Origin: Serratia quinivorans
GTDB taxonomy: Bacteria; Pseudomonadota; Gammaproteobacteria; Enterobacterales; Enterobacteriaceae
Length of the DNA: 64,000 bases
NCBI GenBank assembly: GCA_900457075.1
Contig: UGYN01000002.1
Coordinates: forward strand, 2,728,001 to 2,792,000
Direction: 5' to 3'
The position numbers and the translations under genes were made by a program. The notes beneath the pieces were generated by a model. That model had not been told where the DNA came from, did not search any database, and was given only the letters and a program-made list of their open reading frames with translations. Positions 47,199-59,957 of the stretch are shown here, in pieces; position 1 is the first letter of the stretch, and each line of letters begins with the position of its first letter.

Positions 47199-48080
47199 TT
47201 ACTTGCGTTGACCGGTAATGCGGCACCATTCTTCGCGTTCTGCTACCGGGTCGAGCGTGAATTTATCTTCATAGGCTTGCGCCACGCTCGCTGCCTGGGT
47301 GGCCAGCACGCCGGACAGGCCCAGATGGCCGCCGGACTTCGGCAGGCAGCCAATCAGCGGTGCCAGCTCACGCAATGGACCGGCCAGAATGTTGGCAACG
47401 ACCACATCGGCCAGCAGTTCGGCAGGCTGATCTTTTGGCAGATACAGCTCCAGACGCTCTGAAACGCCGTTACGCTGCGCGTTGTCGCGACTGGCCTGAA
47501 TGGCCTGGGGATCGATATCGATGCCGATAGCGCGCGCTGCACCGAGCTTCAGGGCGGCAATCGCCAGAATGCCGGAACCACAACCGAAGTCGATAATGGT
47601 CTTACCGGCCAGATCCAGACCATCGAGCCACTGCAAACACAGCGCCGTCGTCGGGTGGGTGCCGGTACCGAACGCCAGGCCCGGGTCGAGCATCACGTTA
47701 ACCGCATCCGGATCGGGCACGTCACGCCAGCTTGGGCAGATCCACAGACGCTGGCCGAAACGCATCGGGTGGAAGTTGTCCATCCACTCGCGCTCCCAGT
47801 CTTTGTCTTCCAGCTGTTCAATCTTGTGGCGGAAACCGGCGCCCAGCAGTGGATGCTGTTCCAGCATTGCCACCACTTCGGCCATATCGGTTTCAGCGTC
47901 GTACAGTCCGATCACATCGGTATCGCCCCACAGCAGGGTTTCGCCCGGCAGCGGTTCGAACACTGGATTGTCGTGAGTGTCCTGAAAGGTCACCGATACT
48001 GCGCCGCTTTCAACCAGCGCGTCGCTCAGGTCTTCTGCCTGGCTGCCGGTGGTGTTCAGTTTGAGTTGGATCCAAGGCAT
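47199..48080 (-). CDS. prmA: PrmA ribosomal protein L11 methyltransferase
   Basis: 293 residues, E. coli length. N-terminal substrate-recognition domain ([22 protein letters not shown]) and a SAM-binding domain with [36 protein letters not shown] and [10 protein letters not shown]. Trimethylates several sites of L11 in the cytoplasm. It follows panF by 12 bases in the panF-prmA order of E. coli. Confidence 0.97.
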   Translation of the reverse strand: MPWIQLKLNTTGSQAEDLSDALVESGAVSVTFQDTHDNPVFEPLPGETLLWGDTDVIGLYDAETDMAEVVAMLEQHPLLGAGFRHKIEQLEDKDWEREWMDNFHPMRFGQRLWICPSWRDVPDPDAVNVMLDPGLAFGTGTHPTTALCLQWLDGLDLAGKTIIDFGCGSGILAIAALKLGAARAIGIDIDPQAIQASRDNAQRNGVSERLELYLPKDQPAELLADVVVANILAGPLRELAPLIGCLPKSGGHLGLSGVLATQAASVAQAYEDKFTLDPVAEREEWCRITGQRK

Positions 48081-48092
48081 AACAATTCTCTT

Positions 48093-49538
48093 TTAAGAGG
48101 GTAATGATGACGCCGTTCGGCGTTTTTCGCCGACGAGGTTACCGATATAAAATGCCAGCAGGCTAAGCAGCAGCGAAGGCACGATAGGGTGCAGCCCCGC
48201 CAGTTGCAGATTAAAGCTGGCCAATAGCGTATAGCATACCGCACCCGTCACCATTGAGCTAAGCGCTCCCTGTGCGTTGGCGCGCTCCCAGTACAGGCCC
48301 AGCACCAGCGGCCACAGGAATACCGCCTCCAGGCCGCCGAACGCCAGCAGGTTCAGCCAGATGATCATTTCCGGCGGACGCCATGCCGCCAGCAGCACCA
48401 AAAGCCCGAGGATCAAGGTGGTCAGGCTGGAAAAGCGTTTGATCAAGCGTTCGTTCTGCATCTGCTGCGGCCGCACGCCAAGATAGAGGTCTTTAATAAT
48501 AGTGGCGGAAGACTGCAGCAGTTGGGCATTAATGGTCGACATGATGGCCGCCATCGGTGCTGCCAGGAAGATGCCGGCAGCATACGGCGGCAGCACAGTG
48601 ATCATCAACGTCGGGATCACCTGATCGGGGATCTTCAGATCCGGCAACACCGCGCGGCCCAGCGCACCGGCCAGATGCATACCGAACATCAGCACTGCCA
48701 CTACCATAGTGCCGAGGATGATGCCGCGGTGTACTGCCTTACTGTCTTTGTAAGAGATGCAGCGCACCGCAGTATGCGGCAGGCCTATCACGCCAAAGCA
48801 CACCAGGATCCAAAACGAGGCCATAAACGGCAGGCTGAGGATCTGTTCACCGCCCTGGGGTGACACCAGCGCCGGGTCAATTTGGTGGAGTTTGTCCACC
48901 GCGCTGTGCAGGCCGCCAGCGGCGTGGATCACCGTCACCAGCAACAGCACGGTGCCGATCAACATTACCAGGCCCTGCATGGCATCGTTCAGCACGCTGG
49001 CACGAAAGCCGCCAAAGGCGGTATACAGCGCGATGCTGACGCCAAAGATCAGCAGGCCGGTGTCGTAAGGGATGCCGGCAGCGGTTTCCAGCAGGCGTGC
49101 GCCGCCGATAAACTGCACCGTCATGGCCCCGAGGAACGCCACCAACAAACTGAGACTGGCCAACCAGACCAACAGACGGCTTTGATAGCGACCGTACAGC
49201 ATGTCGTTTAAGGTGATGGCGTTGTAGCGGCGCGCCAAAATGGCGAATTTCTTGCCCAGCACACCGAGCGATAACCATACGGCGGGCAGTTGGATCATCG
49301 CCAACAACACCCAACCAAGGCCATATTTATAGGCGGCACCGGGGCCACCGATAAACGAACTGGCGCTGATATAGGTTGCGGTCAGCGTCATCGCCAGCAC
49401 AAAGCCACCCATCGATCGGCTACCCAGGAAATATTCGCTGAGGAAATTACCGGTCTGACGGCGGCTGTAAGCGTAAACCGACAGCCCGAACACCAGCAGC
49501 AGATAGGCAACCAGCGGCAAAATAACTTCAGTTTGCAT
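48093..49538 (-). CDS. panF: PanF sodium/pantothenate symporter
   Basis: 481 residues (E. coli 483) from ATG 49538. Sodium:solute symporter family with about 13 membrane segments: SEYFLGSRSMGGFVLAMTLTATYISASSFIGGPGAAYKYGLGW and the SSS signature GLPHTAVRCISYKDSKAVHRG. Imports pantothenate for CoA. Its start overlaps the yhdT end by 11 bases. Confidence 0.96.
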   Translation of the reverse strand: MQTEVILPLVAYLLLVFGLSVYAYSRRQTGNFLSEYFLGSRSMGGFVLAMTLTATYISASSFIGGPGAAYKYGLGWVLLAMIQLPAVWLSLGVLGKKFAILARRYNAITLNDMLYGRYQSRLLVWLASLSLLVAFLGAMTVQFIGGARLLETAAGIPYDTGLLIFGVSIALYTAFGGFRASVLNDAMQGLVMLIGTVLLLVTVIHAAGGLHSAVDKLHQIDPALVSPQGGEQILSLPFMASFWILVCFGVIGLPHTAVRCISYKDSKAVHRGIILGTMVVAVLMFGMHLAGALGRAVLPDLKIPDQVIPTLMITVLPPYAAGIFLAAPMAAIMSTINAQLLQSSATIIKDLYLGVRPQQMQNERLIKRFSSLTTLILGLLVLLAAWRPPEMIIWLNLLAFGGLEAVFLWPLVLGLYWERANAQGALSSMVTGAVCYTLLASFNLQLAGLHPIVPSLLLSLLAFYIGNLVGEKRRTASSLPS

Positions 49539-49770
49539 CGCCGTCCTCCAGCGAAATATTGCGGAATACGCCACGCACCATCAGCCAACACAGGCCGATA
49601 AACAGCAGTGGTACCAATAAGCAGGCCATTTCGAACCAGTGTGGCAGGCCGGTAATACCAGATTCACTGTCCGGCAGGTAGGCCGCCAGCGACCAGGCCA
49701 GCAGATACAGCAGCGTCAGACCGAGCGCCCATCGTGCTTCGCGGTGGGCTTGAATAAAGCGTGTTTCCAT
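49528..49770 (-). CDS. yhdT: YhdT, small inner-membrane protein
   Basis: 80 residues from ATG 49770 (METRFIQAHREARWALGLTLLYLLAWSLAAYLPD). Two membrane segments (about 15-33 and 47-67) and an acidic tail. The frame is open far upstream but covers the accC end, so the first 69 residues of the long frame are rejected. Conserved partner of panF; function unknown. Confidence 0.9.
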   Translation of the reverse strand: METRFIQAHREARWALGLTLLYLLAWSLAAYLPDSESGITGLPHWFEMACLLVPLLFIGLCWLMVRGVFRNISLEDGDAN

Positions 49771-49871
49771 CAGTGTTCCCCATAGGTTTACGGTGATGGT
49801 TTTGCCAAAGGTAAGGAATTCTACGGCAAGGCCGGCTTTTGCCAAGCCGTTACCGTGCCTGAGATGAAAAA

Positions 49872-49899
49872 GAAAAAGGCCGGTGATTAACCGGCCTTC
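49872..49899 (-). terminator. accBC terminator
   Basis: On the minus strand AAGGCCGG-TTAATCA-CCGGCCTT followed by TTTCTTTTTC; 26 bases past accC. Confidence 0.9.
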
Positions 49900-49924
49900 T
49901 GTCAGGCGAGGTGGATTGCCTGCC

Positions 49925-51274
49925 TTAGGTTTCCTGCAGACCGAGCTTCTTCTCCAGATAGTGGATGTTGGTGCCACCGTGCTGGAAGTTTTCGTCGCTC
50001 ATGATCCGCTGCTGCAGTTCAACGTTGGTTTTGATGCCATCGATGATCAGCTCAGCCAGGGCGTTCTTCATGCGGGCAATCGCCACGTCACGGTTTTCAC
50101 CGTAAGTGATCAGTTTGCCGATCATGGAATCATAGTACGGCGGTACGGTATAACCGGCGTAAATATGAGATTCCCAACGCACGCCGAAACCGCCTGGCGC
50201 ATGGAAACGGGTGATCTTGCCTGGGCTTGGCAGGAAAGTGTTCGGGTCTTCAGCGTTGATACGGCATTCCACCGCATGGCCGTGAACCTTCACTTCATCC
50301 TGTTTGATCGACAGCGGCTGACCGGCAGCGATACGCAGCTGCTCTTTGATCAGATCCACGCCGGTGATCATTTCGGTAACCGGGTGTTCAACCTGAATAC
50401 GGGTGTTCATTTCGATGAAATAGAACTCGCCGTTTTCGTACAGGAACTCGAAAGTACCCGCACCGCGGTAGCCGATCTCAACACAGGCTTTCGAGCAGCG
50501 CTCGCCGATGTAACGGCGCATTTCGCTGGTGATGCCTGGTGCCGGAGCCTCTTCAACCACTTTCTGGTGGCGACGCTGCATGGAGCAGTCGCGCTCGGCC
50601 AGATAAATGGCGTTACCCTGGCCGTCTGCCAAAATCTGAATTTCGATATGGCGTGGGTTTTCCAGGTATTTTTCCATGTAAACCATGTCATTGTTGAAAG
50701 CCGCTTTGGCTTCAGCTTTGGTCATGGAAATGGATTGTTCGAGGTCTTTGTCGCTGCGCACAACGCGCATGCCACGGCCGCCGCCGCCGCCAGATGCCTT
50801 GATGATCACCGGGTAGCCGATGCGCTTGGCGAAGGCACGGTTTTTATCCATGTCGTCGGTCAGCGGGCCATCAGAGCCTGGTACGCAAGGCACGCCTGCT
50901 TTCTTCATGGCGTTGATGGCAGAAACCTTGTCGCCCATCAGGCGGATGGTTTCGGCTTTCGGGCCGATGAAGATAAAGCCGGAACGTTCGATCTGCTCGG
51001 CGAAGTCGGCGTTCTCAGACAAGAAGCCGTAACCCGGGTGGATCGCCACTGCGCCGGTGATTTCCGCTGCAGAGATGATGGCCGGGATATTCAGATAGCT
51101 TTTTACCGATGGCGCAGGACCGATACACACGGTCTCGTCAGCCAGCAGCACGTGTTTCAGATCGCGATCTGCTGTGGAATGCACGGCAACGGTTTTGATA
51201 CCCAGCTCTTTACAAGCACGCAGGATACGAAGCGCGATCTCGCCACGGTTGGCGATAACAATTTTATCAAGCAT
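49925..51274 (-). CDS. accC: AccC biotin carboxylase subunit of acetyl-CoA carboxylase
   Basis: 449 residues, E. coli length. ATP-grasp enzyme that carboxylates biotin on AccB. Visible are [20 protein letters not shown], the glycine-rich ATP loop [38 protein letters not shown] and [14 protein letters not shown]. First committed step of fatty acid synthesis. 10 bases after accB in one operon. Confidence 0.98.
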   Translation of the reverse strand: MLDKIVIANRGEIALRILRACKELGIKTVAVHSTADRDLKHVLLADETVCIGPAPSVKSYLNIPAIISAAEITGAVAIHPGYGFLSENADFAEQIERSGFIFIGPKAETIRLMGDKVSAINAMKKAGVPCVPGSDGPLTDDMDKNRAFAKRIGYPVIIKASGGGGGRGMRVVRSDKDLEQSISMTKAEAKAAFNNDMVYMEKYLENPRHIEIQILADGQGNAIYLAERDCSMQRRHQKVVEEAPAPGITSEMRRYIGERCSKACVEIGYRGAGTFEFLYENGEFYFIEMNTRIQVEHPVTEMITGVDLIKEQLRIAAGQPLSIKQDEVKVHGHAVECRINAEDPNTFLPSPGKITRFHAPGGFGVRWESHIYAGYTVPPYYDSMIGKLITYGENRDVAIARMKNALAELIIDGIKTNVELQQRIMSDENFQHGGTNIHYLEKKLGLQET

Positions 51275-51284
51275 GTTCGCCTCG

Positions 51285-51749
51285 TTATTCGATGACGACC
51301 AGTGGCTCGTCAAATTCTACCGGTTGGCCGTTCTCTACCAGAATGGCTTTCACCACGCCGGATTTATCCGCTTCGATCTGGTTCATCATTTTCATGGCTT
51401 CAACGATGCACAGCGTGTCGCCGGCATTCACTTTCTGCCCAATTTCGATGAAGGCTTTCGCATCCGGGCTTGGCGTGCGGTAGAAGGTGCCGACCATTGG
51501 AGAACGGACGATGTGGCCACTCATGGCCGCTGGTGCTGCAGGGGTTTCGGCTGGCGCGGCAGCAACGGCAGTAGCCAGTGCTGGCTGCGGCTGTGCCGGC
51601 ATTGCGTATGCCTGCGGCATCATTGGGTAAGCCTGTGCCGGGGCGGCACGGCTGATGCGAACTGACTCTTCGCCTTCAGAGATTTCCAGTTCAGAAATAC
51701 CTGATTCTTCAACCAGTTCGATCAGTTTCTTGATTTTACGAATATCCAT
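51285..51749 (-). CDS. accB: AccB biotin carboxyl carrier protein
   Basis: 154 residues (E. coli 156). N-terminal dimer/helper domain ([34 protein letters not shown]), an Ala/Pro-rich linker (about 40-75) and a biotinyl domain with the biotinylated Lys in [12 protein letters not shown]. It carries carboxybiotin between AccC and AccAD. Operon aroQ-accB-accC in this strand direction. Confidence 0.98.
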   Translation of the reverse strand: MDIRKIKKLIELVEESGISELEISEGEESVRISRAAPAQAYPMMPQAYAMPAQPQPALATAVAAAPAETPAAPAAMSGHIVRSPMVGTFYRTPSPDAKAFIEIGQKVNAGDTLCIVEAMKMMNQIEADKSGVVKAILVENGQPVEFDEPLVVIE

Positions 51750-51781
51750 GAGTGTGATTCCGTACTCTTTTTGCGTAGCAA

Positions 51782-52234
51782 TTAGTGGGTTTTCGACAGA
51801 CGGTTAACCGCTGCCTGTAAAGCAAATGTGTAGCCATCTGCGCCGAGGCCGCAAATCACACCCACCGCAATATCGGAAAGGTAGGAGTGATGACGGAAAG
51901 GCTCTCGGGCATGCACGTTGGAGAGGTGGATCTCGATAAACGGGATCTGCACCGCCAGCAATGCATCGCGCAGCGCCACGCTGGTATGCGTGAACGCGGC
52001 AGGGTTGATCAGAATAAAATCTGTGTTGCCGCGTGCCTGATGTATGCAGTCGATAAGCGCATGTTCAGCGTTAGACTGCAGATGGCTCAGGGTAATATCC
52101 AGTGCGGATGCCTGGTTTTCCAATCCGTTAACAATCTCTGTTAGCGTCGTGCTGCCGTACTTCTCCGGCTCACGCGTCCCCAGCAGATTCAGATTGGGGC
52201 CGTTCAGAAGCAAAATGTGAAACTTATCCGCCAT
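51782..52234 (-). CDS. aroQ: AroQ type II 3-dehydroquinate dehydratase
   Basis: 150 residues. Small dodecameric type II enzyme of the shikimate pathway: [19 protein letters not shown] with the catalytic Tyr region, [16 protein letters not shown], and [24 protein letters not shown]. coli K-12 uses the unrelated type I AroD, whereas Serratia and Yersinia carry aroQ upstream of accB. 32 bases separate it from accB. Confidence 0.96.
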   Translation of the reverse strand: MADKFHILLLNGPNLNLLGTREPEKYGSTTLTEIVNGLENQASALDITLSHLQSNAEHALIDCIHQARGNTDFILINPAAFTHTSVALRDALLAVQIPFIEIHLSNVHAREPFRHHSYLSDIAVGVICGLGADGYTFALQAAVNRLSKTH

Positions 52235-52475
52235 TGTGCTGGTATCTCCGGCAATAAAACCATCATCGTAGAAAATAACCCGATGTCACCGATTTGTCAC
52301 CTGTTAAGGGGAAAATTCACCCTGAGAACAGAAACAAGGTCGGGCATTATAACGATATCGTAGCAATTCGCAGCTAAATACTGGTCTTATCAGCGAAGAT
52401 ATTCAACCCAAAACCTGCAAACTGATGAGGGTGTTATCGCATTATGAGGGGTAGAACACAGAAAAGTTCCGCCTT

Positions 52476-53075
52476 TTAACGCCACCAATTACGGAATTTC
52501 TTGTAGCGTAGTGCCAGCAGCACGACGGCCAGCAGGGCATAAATGAAGGGCTGTGGCGAAAAGGTTTTGACCGACCACAGGTAGTGAATCGGTGCCAGGA
52601 TCGCCACCAGGTACACCAGATTATGCAACGTCTGCCATTTGGCCCCCAGTTTGCGCATGGCCCACAGCGTCGAGGTTGCCGCCAGTGCCAGCAGGATCAG
52701 CCAACTGATGATGCCGAGCGTCAGGTAAGGGCGGGTGACCAGTTCACGCCCCAACAGGCCAATATTGCTCAGTCCCAATTCAAGCGTCGAATAGCTTATC
52801 AGATGCAGCGTACCCCAGGCAAAACACCACAGGCCCACCAGGCGGCGGCAACGGATCAACAGAGGCTGGCGGGTATAGCGTGCCAGTGGGGCGATCATCA
52901 AGGTTGCCAGCAACAGTTTCAGCGTCATCCTGCCGGTAAAATGCTGGATATCTTTGGCCGGATCGGCGCTGAACCAGCCCTGATCCACCGACAGCACCAG
53001 CCAGAGAAAGGGCAAAAATGCCGCCAGATAAATGGCGACCTTGATCCCTTTGATATGGGTTGGAGTCAAACGCAC
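52476..53075 (-). CDS. msrQ: MsrQ heme-binding membrane subunit of MsrPQ
   Basis: 199 residues with GTG start at 53075 immediately after the msrP TAA. Six membrane segments with ferric-reductase-like histidines ([35 protein letters not shown]). It passes electrons from the quinone pool to periplasmic MsrP for repair of oxidised methionines. Translationally coupled to msrP. Confidence 0.95.
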
Positions 53076-54077
53076 TTAGAAATTCTCCCGTAGATCCAGG
53101 CCACGGTACAGCGATGCGACCTGTTCCGCATAGCCATTAAACAGCAGGGTGGGTTGGCGTTTAACGTCCAGAATTCCGCCGGAACCGATAAAACGCTCGG
53201 TGGCCTGCGACCAACGGGGATGATCGACGTGCGGATTCACGTTGGCGTAGAAGCCGTATTCATTCGGCGCCGACTGATTCCAGGTGGTCGGCGGCTGATC
53301 GCGCACCAGGCGGATATGGACGATCGACTTTATCCCCTTAAAACCGTATTTCCATGGGGTGATCAAGCGCAGCGGCGCGCCATTTTGCGGCGGCAGCGTT
53401 TTGCCGTACACGCCGACGGTCAGCAGTGCCAGCGGGTTCATCGCCTCGTCGAGACGCAGCCCTTCGACATAGGGATACTTCAACCCGCCGCCGATAAAGC
53501 GGTCTTTCTGGCCGGGCATCTGTTCCGGGTCGTACAACGTCTGGAAAGCGACGTAGCGTGCGTTGCTGTTGGGTTCCGCGAATTTGATCAGTTTACCCAA
53601 TTCAAAGCCAATCCACGGCACCACCATTGACCAGGCTTCAACGCAGCGCATGCGATAGATGCGCTGTTCCAGCGGGAAGCGTTTGATTAAACCATCTATG
53701 TCCAGCGTGATGGGTTTGGCGACTTCGCCGTCGATGCGCACCTGCCAACCTTCGGTTTTCAAGCCGCCGGCATTGGCTGCCGGATCGGCCTTGTCCAGAC
53801 CGAATTCGTAGAAGTTGTTGTAGCCGGTGACTTTATCTTCGGGCGTCAAATCCAACTGGGCCTGCCAGGCGGCAGGTTTGCTGAACTCCAGCGGTTTGCC
53901 CGGCGGTGCCTTGGGCCGATCGTTATCCTTAAACCATGACAGCAAATCGGCCTGTGCATTATGCGGCAGGGCCAGCGATGCGGCGGTAATGCCCAACGCC
54001 TGCAACACTTTACGGCGCTGATAAAATACGCTCTCTGGCGTGACATCGGCCTCAGTGAGTTTTCGTTGTTTGCTCAT
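53076..54077 (-). CDS. msrP: MsrP periplasmic methionine sulfoxide reductase, molybdopterin subunit
   Basis: 333 residues (E. coli 334). Twin-arginine signal peptide with [17 protein letters not shown], cleaved near QAD. The molybdenum-coordinating Cys145 lies in [11 protein letters not shown]. It reduces methionine sulfoxide in periplasmic proteins damaged by hypochlorite. Operon msrPQ on the minus strand. Confidence 0.96.
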   Translation of the reverse strand: MSKQRKLTEADVTPESVFYQRRKVLQALGITAASLALPHNAQADLLSWFKDNDRPKAPPGKPLEFSKPAAWQAQLDLTPEDKVTGYNNFYEFGLDKADPAANAGGLKTEGWQVRIDGEVAKPITLDIDGLIKRFPLEQRIYRMRCVEAWSMVVPWIGFELGKLIKFAEPNSNARYVAFQTLYDPEQMPGQKDRFIGGGLKYPYVEGLRLDEAMNPLALLTVGVYGKTLPPQNGAPLRLITPWKYGFKGIKSIVHIRLVRDQPPTTWNQSAPNEYGFYANVNPHVDHPRWSQATERFIGSGGILDVKRQPTLLFNGYAEQVASLYRGLDLRENF

Positions 54078-54199
54078 GGTATTTTCTCCGCAATTTATGG
54101 TGTAAGCATGGCGTGAAACCAGGCCTTATGCGAGAGGCGGAGGGAAAATATGAAATTTCGCAGACGGGATAGGCCCCCGTTGCGGGGGGGCCGTCAGAC

Positions 54200-55177
54200 T
54201 CAGCGGATTTTTACCAGGGTGCGACCGGTAACTTTGTTGTCTAACAGTGCGGCAGCCGTGGCCGGTGCCTGCTCCAGCGTGATTTCCTGGGTGGCTTGCT
54301 GGTAGAAGCTGTCCGGCAGGATACCGGCCAGGCGCTCCCAGGCGGTTTGACGGCGATGCAGTGGGGTGTGCACCGAGTCGACCCCTTGCAAACGAACATT
54401 GCGCAAAATAAATGGCATCACCGTGGTCGGCAGGTGATAACCACCGGCCAGGCCACAGGCGGCGACCGTGCCGTTATAGTTCATTTGCGCCAAAACCCGC
54501 GCCAGCATAGTGTCGCCGACGGTATCCACCGCACCGGCCCACAGTTGCTTTTCCAGTGGGCGCGGAGCTTCGAGATAGCCGTCACGCGACAGGACTTCTT
54601 TGGCGCCGAGCGCTTTGAGGTAGTCGGTATTGCTTTCACGGCCGCTGATGGCCGTGACGTGATAGCCCAGCGCCGCCAGAATAGCGACCGCCGTGCTGCC
54701 TACGCCACCGCTGGCACCCGTGACCAAAATGTCGCCGTCATCCGGATGTACGCCGCCTTCTTCCAGCGCCATCACGCACAGCATGGCGGTAAAGCCGGCG
54801 GTACCGAGGATCATCGCTTTACGTTCATCCAATCCGTTTGGCAACGGCACCAACCATTCCCCGGAGACACGCGCCTGCTCAGCCAGGCCGCCCCAGTGGT
54901 TTTCACCCACGCCCCAGCCGGTAAGCACCACGCTTTGGCCTTCTTTAAAACGATCGTCGCGGCTTTGGCGCACGGTACCGGCGAAGTCGATGCCTGGCAC
55001 CATCGGAAAGTTGCGCACGATTTTGCCTTTGCCGGTGATCGCCAACGCGTCTTTATAGTTAATGCTGGACCAATTAACGTCGACCGTGACATCGCCGTCG
55101 GGCAGTTGGTCACTGTTGATATCTTTGACACGAGCCAGAGTTTGATCGTCTTGTTGTTCCAATAACAGTGCACGCAT
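54200..55177 (-). CDS. acuI: AcuI acrylyl-CoA reductase (NADPH)
   Basis: 325 residues. Medium-chain reductase without zinc: MRALLLEQQDDQTLARVKDI, NYKDALAITGKGKIVRNFPMVPGIDFAGTV, NADPH motif VTGASGGVGSTAVAIL. Reduces acryloyl-CoA to propionyl-CoA, removing toxic acrylate. Divergent from csrD, as in E. coli. A G-rich stem at 54171-54192 sits just after the stop without a T-run. Confidence 0.94.
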   Translation of the reverse strand: MRALLLEQQDDQTLARVKDINSDQLPDGDVTVDVNWSSINYKDALAITGKGKIVRNFPMVPGIDFAGTVRQSRDDRFKEGQSVVLTGWGVGENHWGGLAEQARVSGEWLVPLPNGLDERKAMILGTAGFTAMLCVMALEEGGVHPDDGDILVTGASGGVGSTAVAILAALGYHVTAISGRESNTDYLKALGAKEVLSRDGYLEAPRPLEKQLWAGAVDTVGDTMLARVLAQMNYNGTVAACGLAGGYHLPTTVMPFILRNVRLQGVDSVHTPLHRRQTAWERLAGILPDSFYQQATQEITLEQAPATAAALLDNKVTGRTLVKIR

Positions 55178-55470
55178 GTCACTCTTCCTCTTGTTTGCAA
55201 TTTTGTCATGGATGGCTGGATCCGATTTAATTGACTATATGCATATAAGAAATTTATGTCCTGATAAAAGACAAAAAAGGGTGATTGAAGGTTTTCTTCG
55301 TTGATGATGCTTGGTAGTTTGGCGGCATGAACTGCCGGCGATGATCGTCAAGGATACGCCAGTGACTAATTAAAAATCAGGGTATTGTGTTGGATTCTTT
55401 TGAGCGGATTCGGGGCCTTTATACGACCAAAGGTGATAATTCACGTAACCATAACGGACAAGGCACAGGG

Positions 55471-57402
55471 ATGCGATTTACCACCAAGCTCTCTGCATTG
55501 ATCACCCTGCTTGTTGCTCTGGCGATGTTTTTGATGCTGATGGGCTGCTCATACAGTTACTTTTACGTCACTCAGGAGAGGCTGGATCGCCGCTTCAATT
55601 CGCTGATGACCTCGCTCGATCAGGCGATGCTGCGTGAATCACCACAGGAACAGGAACAATGGTTACCGCTGGTGATGCGTCCGCTTGGTATCGTGGCCGT
55701 CAGCGTGGATACCAGCCACAGCAATCTTCTTTCTTATCATCTGCCAACGGTAAAGCAGCCCTGGGAATCGCTCAACGGCTACCGGCAGGTTTCCCTGCCG
55801 TTGATGCAGCATCCCGGCGCTTCGCTACGCATTACCTATATTGACCCTTTCGCCAGCGACGTGCGTTCGTTGCAATCCACTGCGGCTGTCACTTTGTCGA
55901 TCGTCGTGATGGTGGTTATCTTGCTGCTCAGTTTGCGTTGGTTACGCGATCAGGCCGACGGGGAGGACCGGCTGGAACGCCGTGCACGCCGTATTCTTAA
56001 TGGCGAACGAGAGAGCGTGATGCAGGGCGACGTGCGCGAATGGCCGGCAAACGTCAGCGGAGCACTCGATCGCCTGCTGGCGGATCTGGCGGAAGCGCGC
56101 GAGGAGCGTAGCCGGGTCGATACGCTGATCCGCGCCTTTGCCGCTCAGGACGCCAAAACCGGGCTGAACAACCGATTGTTCTTTGATAACCAACTGACCA
56201 CCCAACTGGAAGAGGAAGGTTCGCACGGCATTGTCATGATGGTGCGATTACCGGATTTCGACACGCTGCGGGAAACCCACGGCAACAGTGCTGTACAGGA
56301 GCTGATGTATTCGCTGGTCAATCTGTTGTCGACCTTTGTGATGCGCTATCCGGCGGCGTTGCTGGCGCGCTATTTCCACAGCGATTTCACCGTTCTGTTA
56401 CCACATCGTACGCTGAAAGAGGCCGACGGTATTGCCTCTCAGTTGGTTCATGCCATTGACGCCCTGCCTTCAACGGCGCTTATCGATCGCGAGGCGTTTT
56501 TGCATATCGGTATTGTGGCCTACCGCAGCGGACAAAGTACCGAACAGGTGATTGATCATGCAGAGCAGGCCACGCGCCACGCGACGCTGCAGGGGGAAAA
56601 CGGCTGGTATGTCTACGACAGCCAGGTGCCGGAAAAAGGGCGCGGCAGCGTCAAATGGCGCACTCTGTTGGAACAGGTGCTGGCGCGGGGCGGGCCACGG
56701 TTGTACCAGAAACCGGCAGTGACGGTGGAGGGGGAAGTTCATCACCGGGAGATCATGAGCCGGATATACGATGGGACCCAGGAACTGCTGCCATCTGAAT
56801 ATATGCCGTTGGTGCAGCAGTTGGGGCTGGCGGAAAGTTACGACCGCCAGCATTTGAGTCGCATTCTTCCTTTACTGGCGCTGTGGCCTGAAGAAACGCT
56901 GGCATTTACGCTGTCCGTAGATTCATTATTGCAACGCACTTTCCAGCGTTGGCTGCGTGATAGCCTGTTACAGTGTGAAAAAAGTCATCGTCGGCGAATT
57001 CTGATTGAACTTGCAGAGGCAGACGTGTGTCAACATATCGACCGTTTGCGCCCGGTGTTGAGATTACTCTCTGGATTGGGGTGTCGTCTGGCCGTGTCCC
57101 AGGCGGGGTTAACCGTAGTTAGTACCTCCTATATCAAGTCCTTACCGGTGGAACTGGTCAAGCTCCACCCTGGTTTGGTGCGGAGTATTGATAAGCGGGA
57201 TGAGAATCAGCTGTTCGTTCAGAGCCTGACGGGTGCCTGCGAAGGCACCAGTACCCAGGTTTTTGCCGCCAGCGTGCGGACGCGTAATGAATGGCAGACG
57301 CTGAAAGATCGCGGGATCCTCGGCGGGCAGGGTGACTTTTTCGCGTCGCCGGAACCGATAGACGCAGGGCGTAAAAAATATTCGCGTCGTTATCGCGTTT
57401 AA
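55471..57402 (+). CDS. csrD: CsrD regulator of CsrB/CsrC RNA decay (degenerate GGDEF-EAL)
   Basis: 643 residues (E. coli 646) from ATG 55471; an upstream in-frame TTG at 55387 is rejected. Two membrane segments (about 9-32 and 138-157) flank a periplasmic loop, followed by a HAMP-like helix, a degenerate GGDEF domain (ARYFHSDFTVLLP instead of GGDEF) and a degenerate EAL domain (REIMSRIYDGTQELLPSEYMPL, no EAL). It marks CsrB/C sRNAs for RNase E decay and has no c-di-GMP activity. Upstream of mreB as in E. coli. Confidence 0.95.
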   Translation: MRFTTKLSALITLLVALAMFLMLMGCSYSYFYVTQERLDRRFNSLMTSLDQAMLRESPQEQEQWLPLVMRPLGIVAVSVDTSHSNLLSYHLPTVKQPWESLNGYRQVSLPLMQHPGASLRITYIDPFASDVRSLQSTAAVTLSIVVMVVILLLSLRWLRDQADGEDRLERRARRILNGERESVMQGDVREWPANVSGALDRLLADLAEAREERSRVDTLIRAFAAQDAKTGLNNRLFFDNQLTTQLEEEGSHGIVMMVRLPDFDTLRETHGNSAVQELMYSLVNLLSTFVMRYPAALLARYFHSDFTVLLPHRTLKEADGIASQLVHAIDALPSTALIDREAFLHIGIVAYRSGQSTEQVIDHAEQATRHATLQGENGWYVYDSQVPEKGRGSVKWRTLLEQVLARGGPRLYQKPAVTVEGEVHHREIMSRIYDGTQELLPSEYMPLVQQLGLAESYDRQHLSRILPLLALWPEETLAFTLSVDSLLQRTFQRWLRDSLLQCEKSHRRRILIELAEADVCQHIDRLRPVLRLLSGLGCRLAVSQAGLTVVSTSYIKSLPVELVKLHPGLVRSIDKRDENQLFVQSLTGACEGTSTQVFAASVRTRNEWQTLKDRGILGGQGDFFASPEPIDAGRKKYSRRYRV

Positions 57403-58858
<1,456 letters not shown>

Positions 58859-58952
58859 TCAGCCCCAGGAAGGAGGAATCGTATCGGATGAATGCGCAAA
58901 GCGAAAATCGGGTACGGTTCCTCTTTCTGTTGTCGAGGAACACGCATAATTT

Positions 58953-59957
58953 ATGAAGCCGATTTTTAGCAGGGGGCCTTCCCTGCAACTACGACTTTTT
59001 TTAGCAGTGATTGTGGCTATCTGCCTGATCGTTGCCGACAGCCGTCTCGGTACGTTCGTGAAAATACGTAACTACATGGATACGGCCGTCAGCCCTTTCT
59101 ATTTTCTGGCCAATGGGCCGCGTAAGGTTTTGGACAGCGTTTCAGAAACGCTGGCTACCCGCCAACAGCTGGAGCTGGAAAACCGTGCTCTGCGGCAGGA
59201 ACTGCTGCTGAAAAACAGCGATATTCTTCTTCTTGGCCAATTCAAGCAGGAAAACGCCCGTTTGCGTGAGCTGTTAGGCTCGCCGCTGCGCCAGGACGAA
59301 CACAAAATGGTCACCCAGGTGATCTCGACCGGATCTGATCCTTACAGCGACCAGGTGGTGATCGACAAAGGTTCGGACAACGGCGTTTATGAAGGCCAGC
59401 CGGTCATCAGTGATAAAGGCGTCGTCGGCCAGGTAGTCGCGGTGGCGAAAGTCACCAGCCGCGTGCTGCTGATCTGCGATGCTTCACACGCGCTGCCTAT
59501 CCAGGTACTGCGCAATGATATCCGGGTGATAGCTGCAGGCAGCGGTTGTGCCGACGATTTACAGCTCGAACACTTGCCGAACAATACCGATATTCGCGTG
59601 GGCGACGTGCTGGTCACTTCCGGCCTGGGCGGCCGCTTCCCGGAAGGCTATCCGGTGGCGGTGGTGTCCTCGGTTAAAGTGGATAACCAGCGTGCTTATA
59701 CCGTGATCCAGGCACGCCCGACGGCGGGTCTGCAGCGTTTGCGCTATTTGTTGTTGCTGTGGGGTGCCGATCGTAATGGCGATATGCCGTTGCCGCCGGA
59801 CGAAGTGCATCGTGTCGCCAATGAGCGGCTGATGCAGATGATGCCTCAGGTGCTGCCACCGGCCGATGCCATGGGGCCGCAACAGCCACTGCCGGCCCCG
59901 GCAACCGGCGTTGCAGTGCCGCAAACCGCTGCACCGGCCGCGGGAGTGACCCAATGA
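58953..59957 (+). CDS. mreC: MreC rod-shape protein
   Basis: 334 residues (E. coli 367). One N-terminal membrane helix (about 10-27), a coiled coil (about 65-110: [41 protein letters not shown]) and a periplasmic beta domain ([30 protein letters not shown]). Shorter, Pro/Ala-rich tail. Scaffolds the Rod complex with MreD, RodA and PBP2. Overlaps mreD by 4 bases. Confidence 0.96.
   Translation: MKPIFSRGPSLQLRLFLAVIVAICLIVADSRLGTFVKIRNYMDTAVSPFYFLANGPRKVLDSVSETLATRQQLELENRALRQELLLKNSDILLLGQFKQENARLRELLGSPLRQDEHKMVTQVISTGSDPYSDQVVIDKGSDNGVYEGQPVISDKGVVGQVVAVAKVTSRVLLICDASHALPIQVLRNDIRVIAAGSGCADDLQLEHLPNNTDIRVGDVLVTSGLGGRFPEGYPVAVVSSVKVDNQRAYTVIQARPTAGLQRLRYLLLLWGADRNGDMPLPPDEVHRVANERLMQMMPQVLPPADAMGPQQPLPAPATGVAVPQTAAPAAGVTQ

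Noticed and set aside
49883..51295. Long 470-codon plus-strand frame opposite accC
   Set aside because: Antisense shadow of accC; sequence shows no protein family features.
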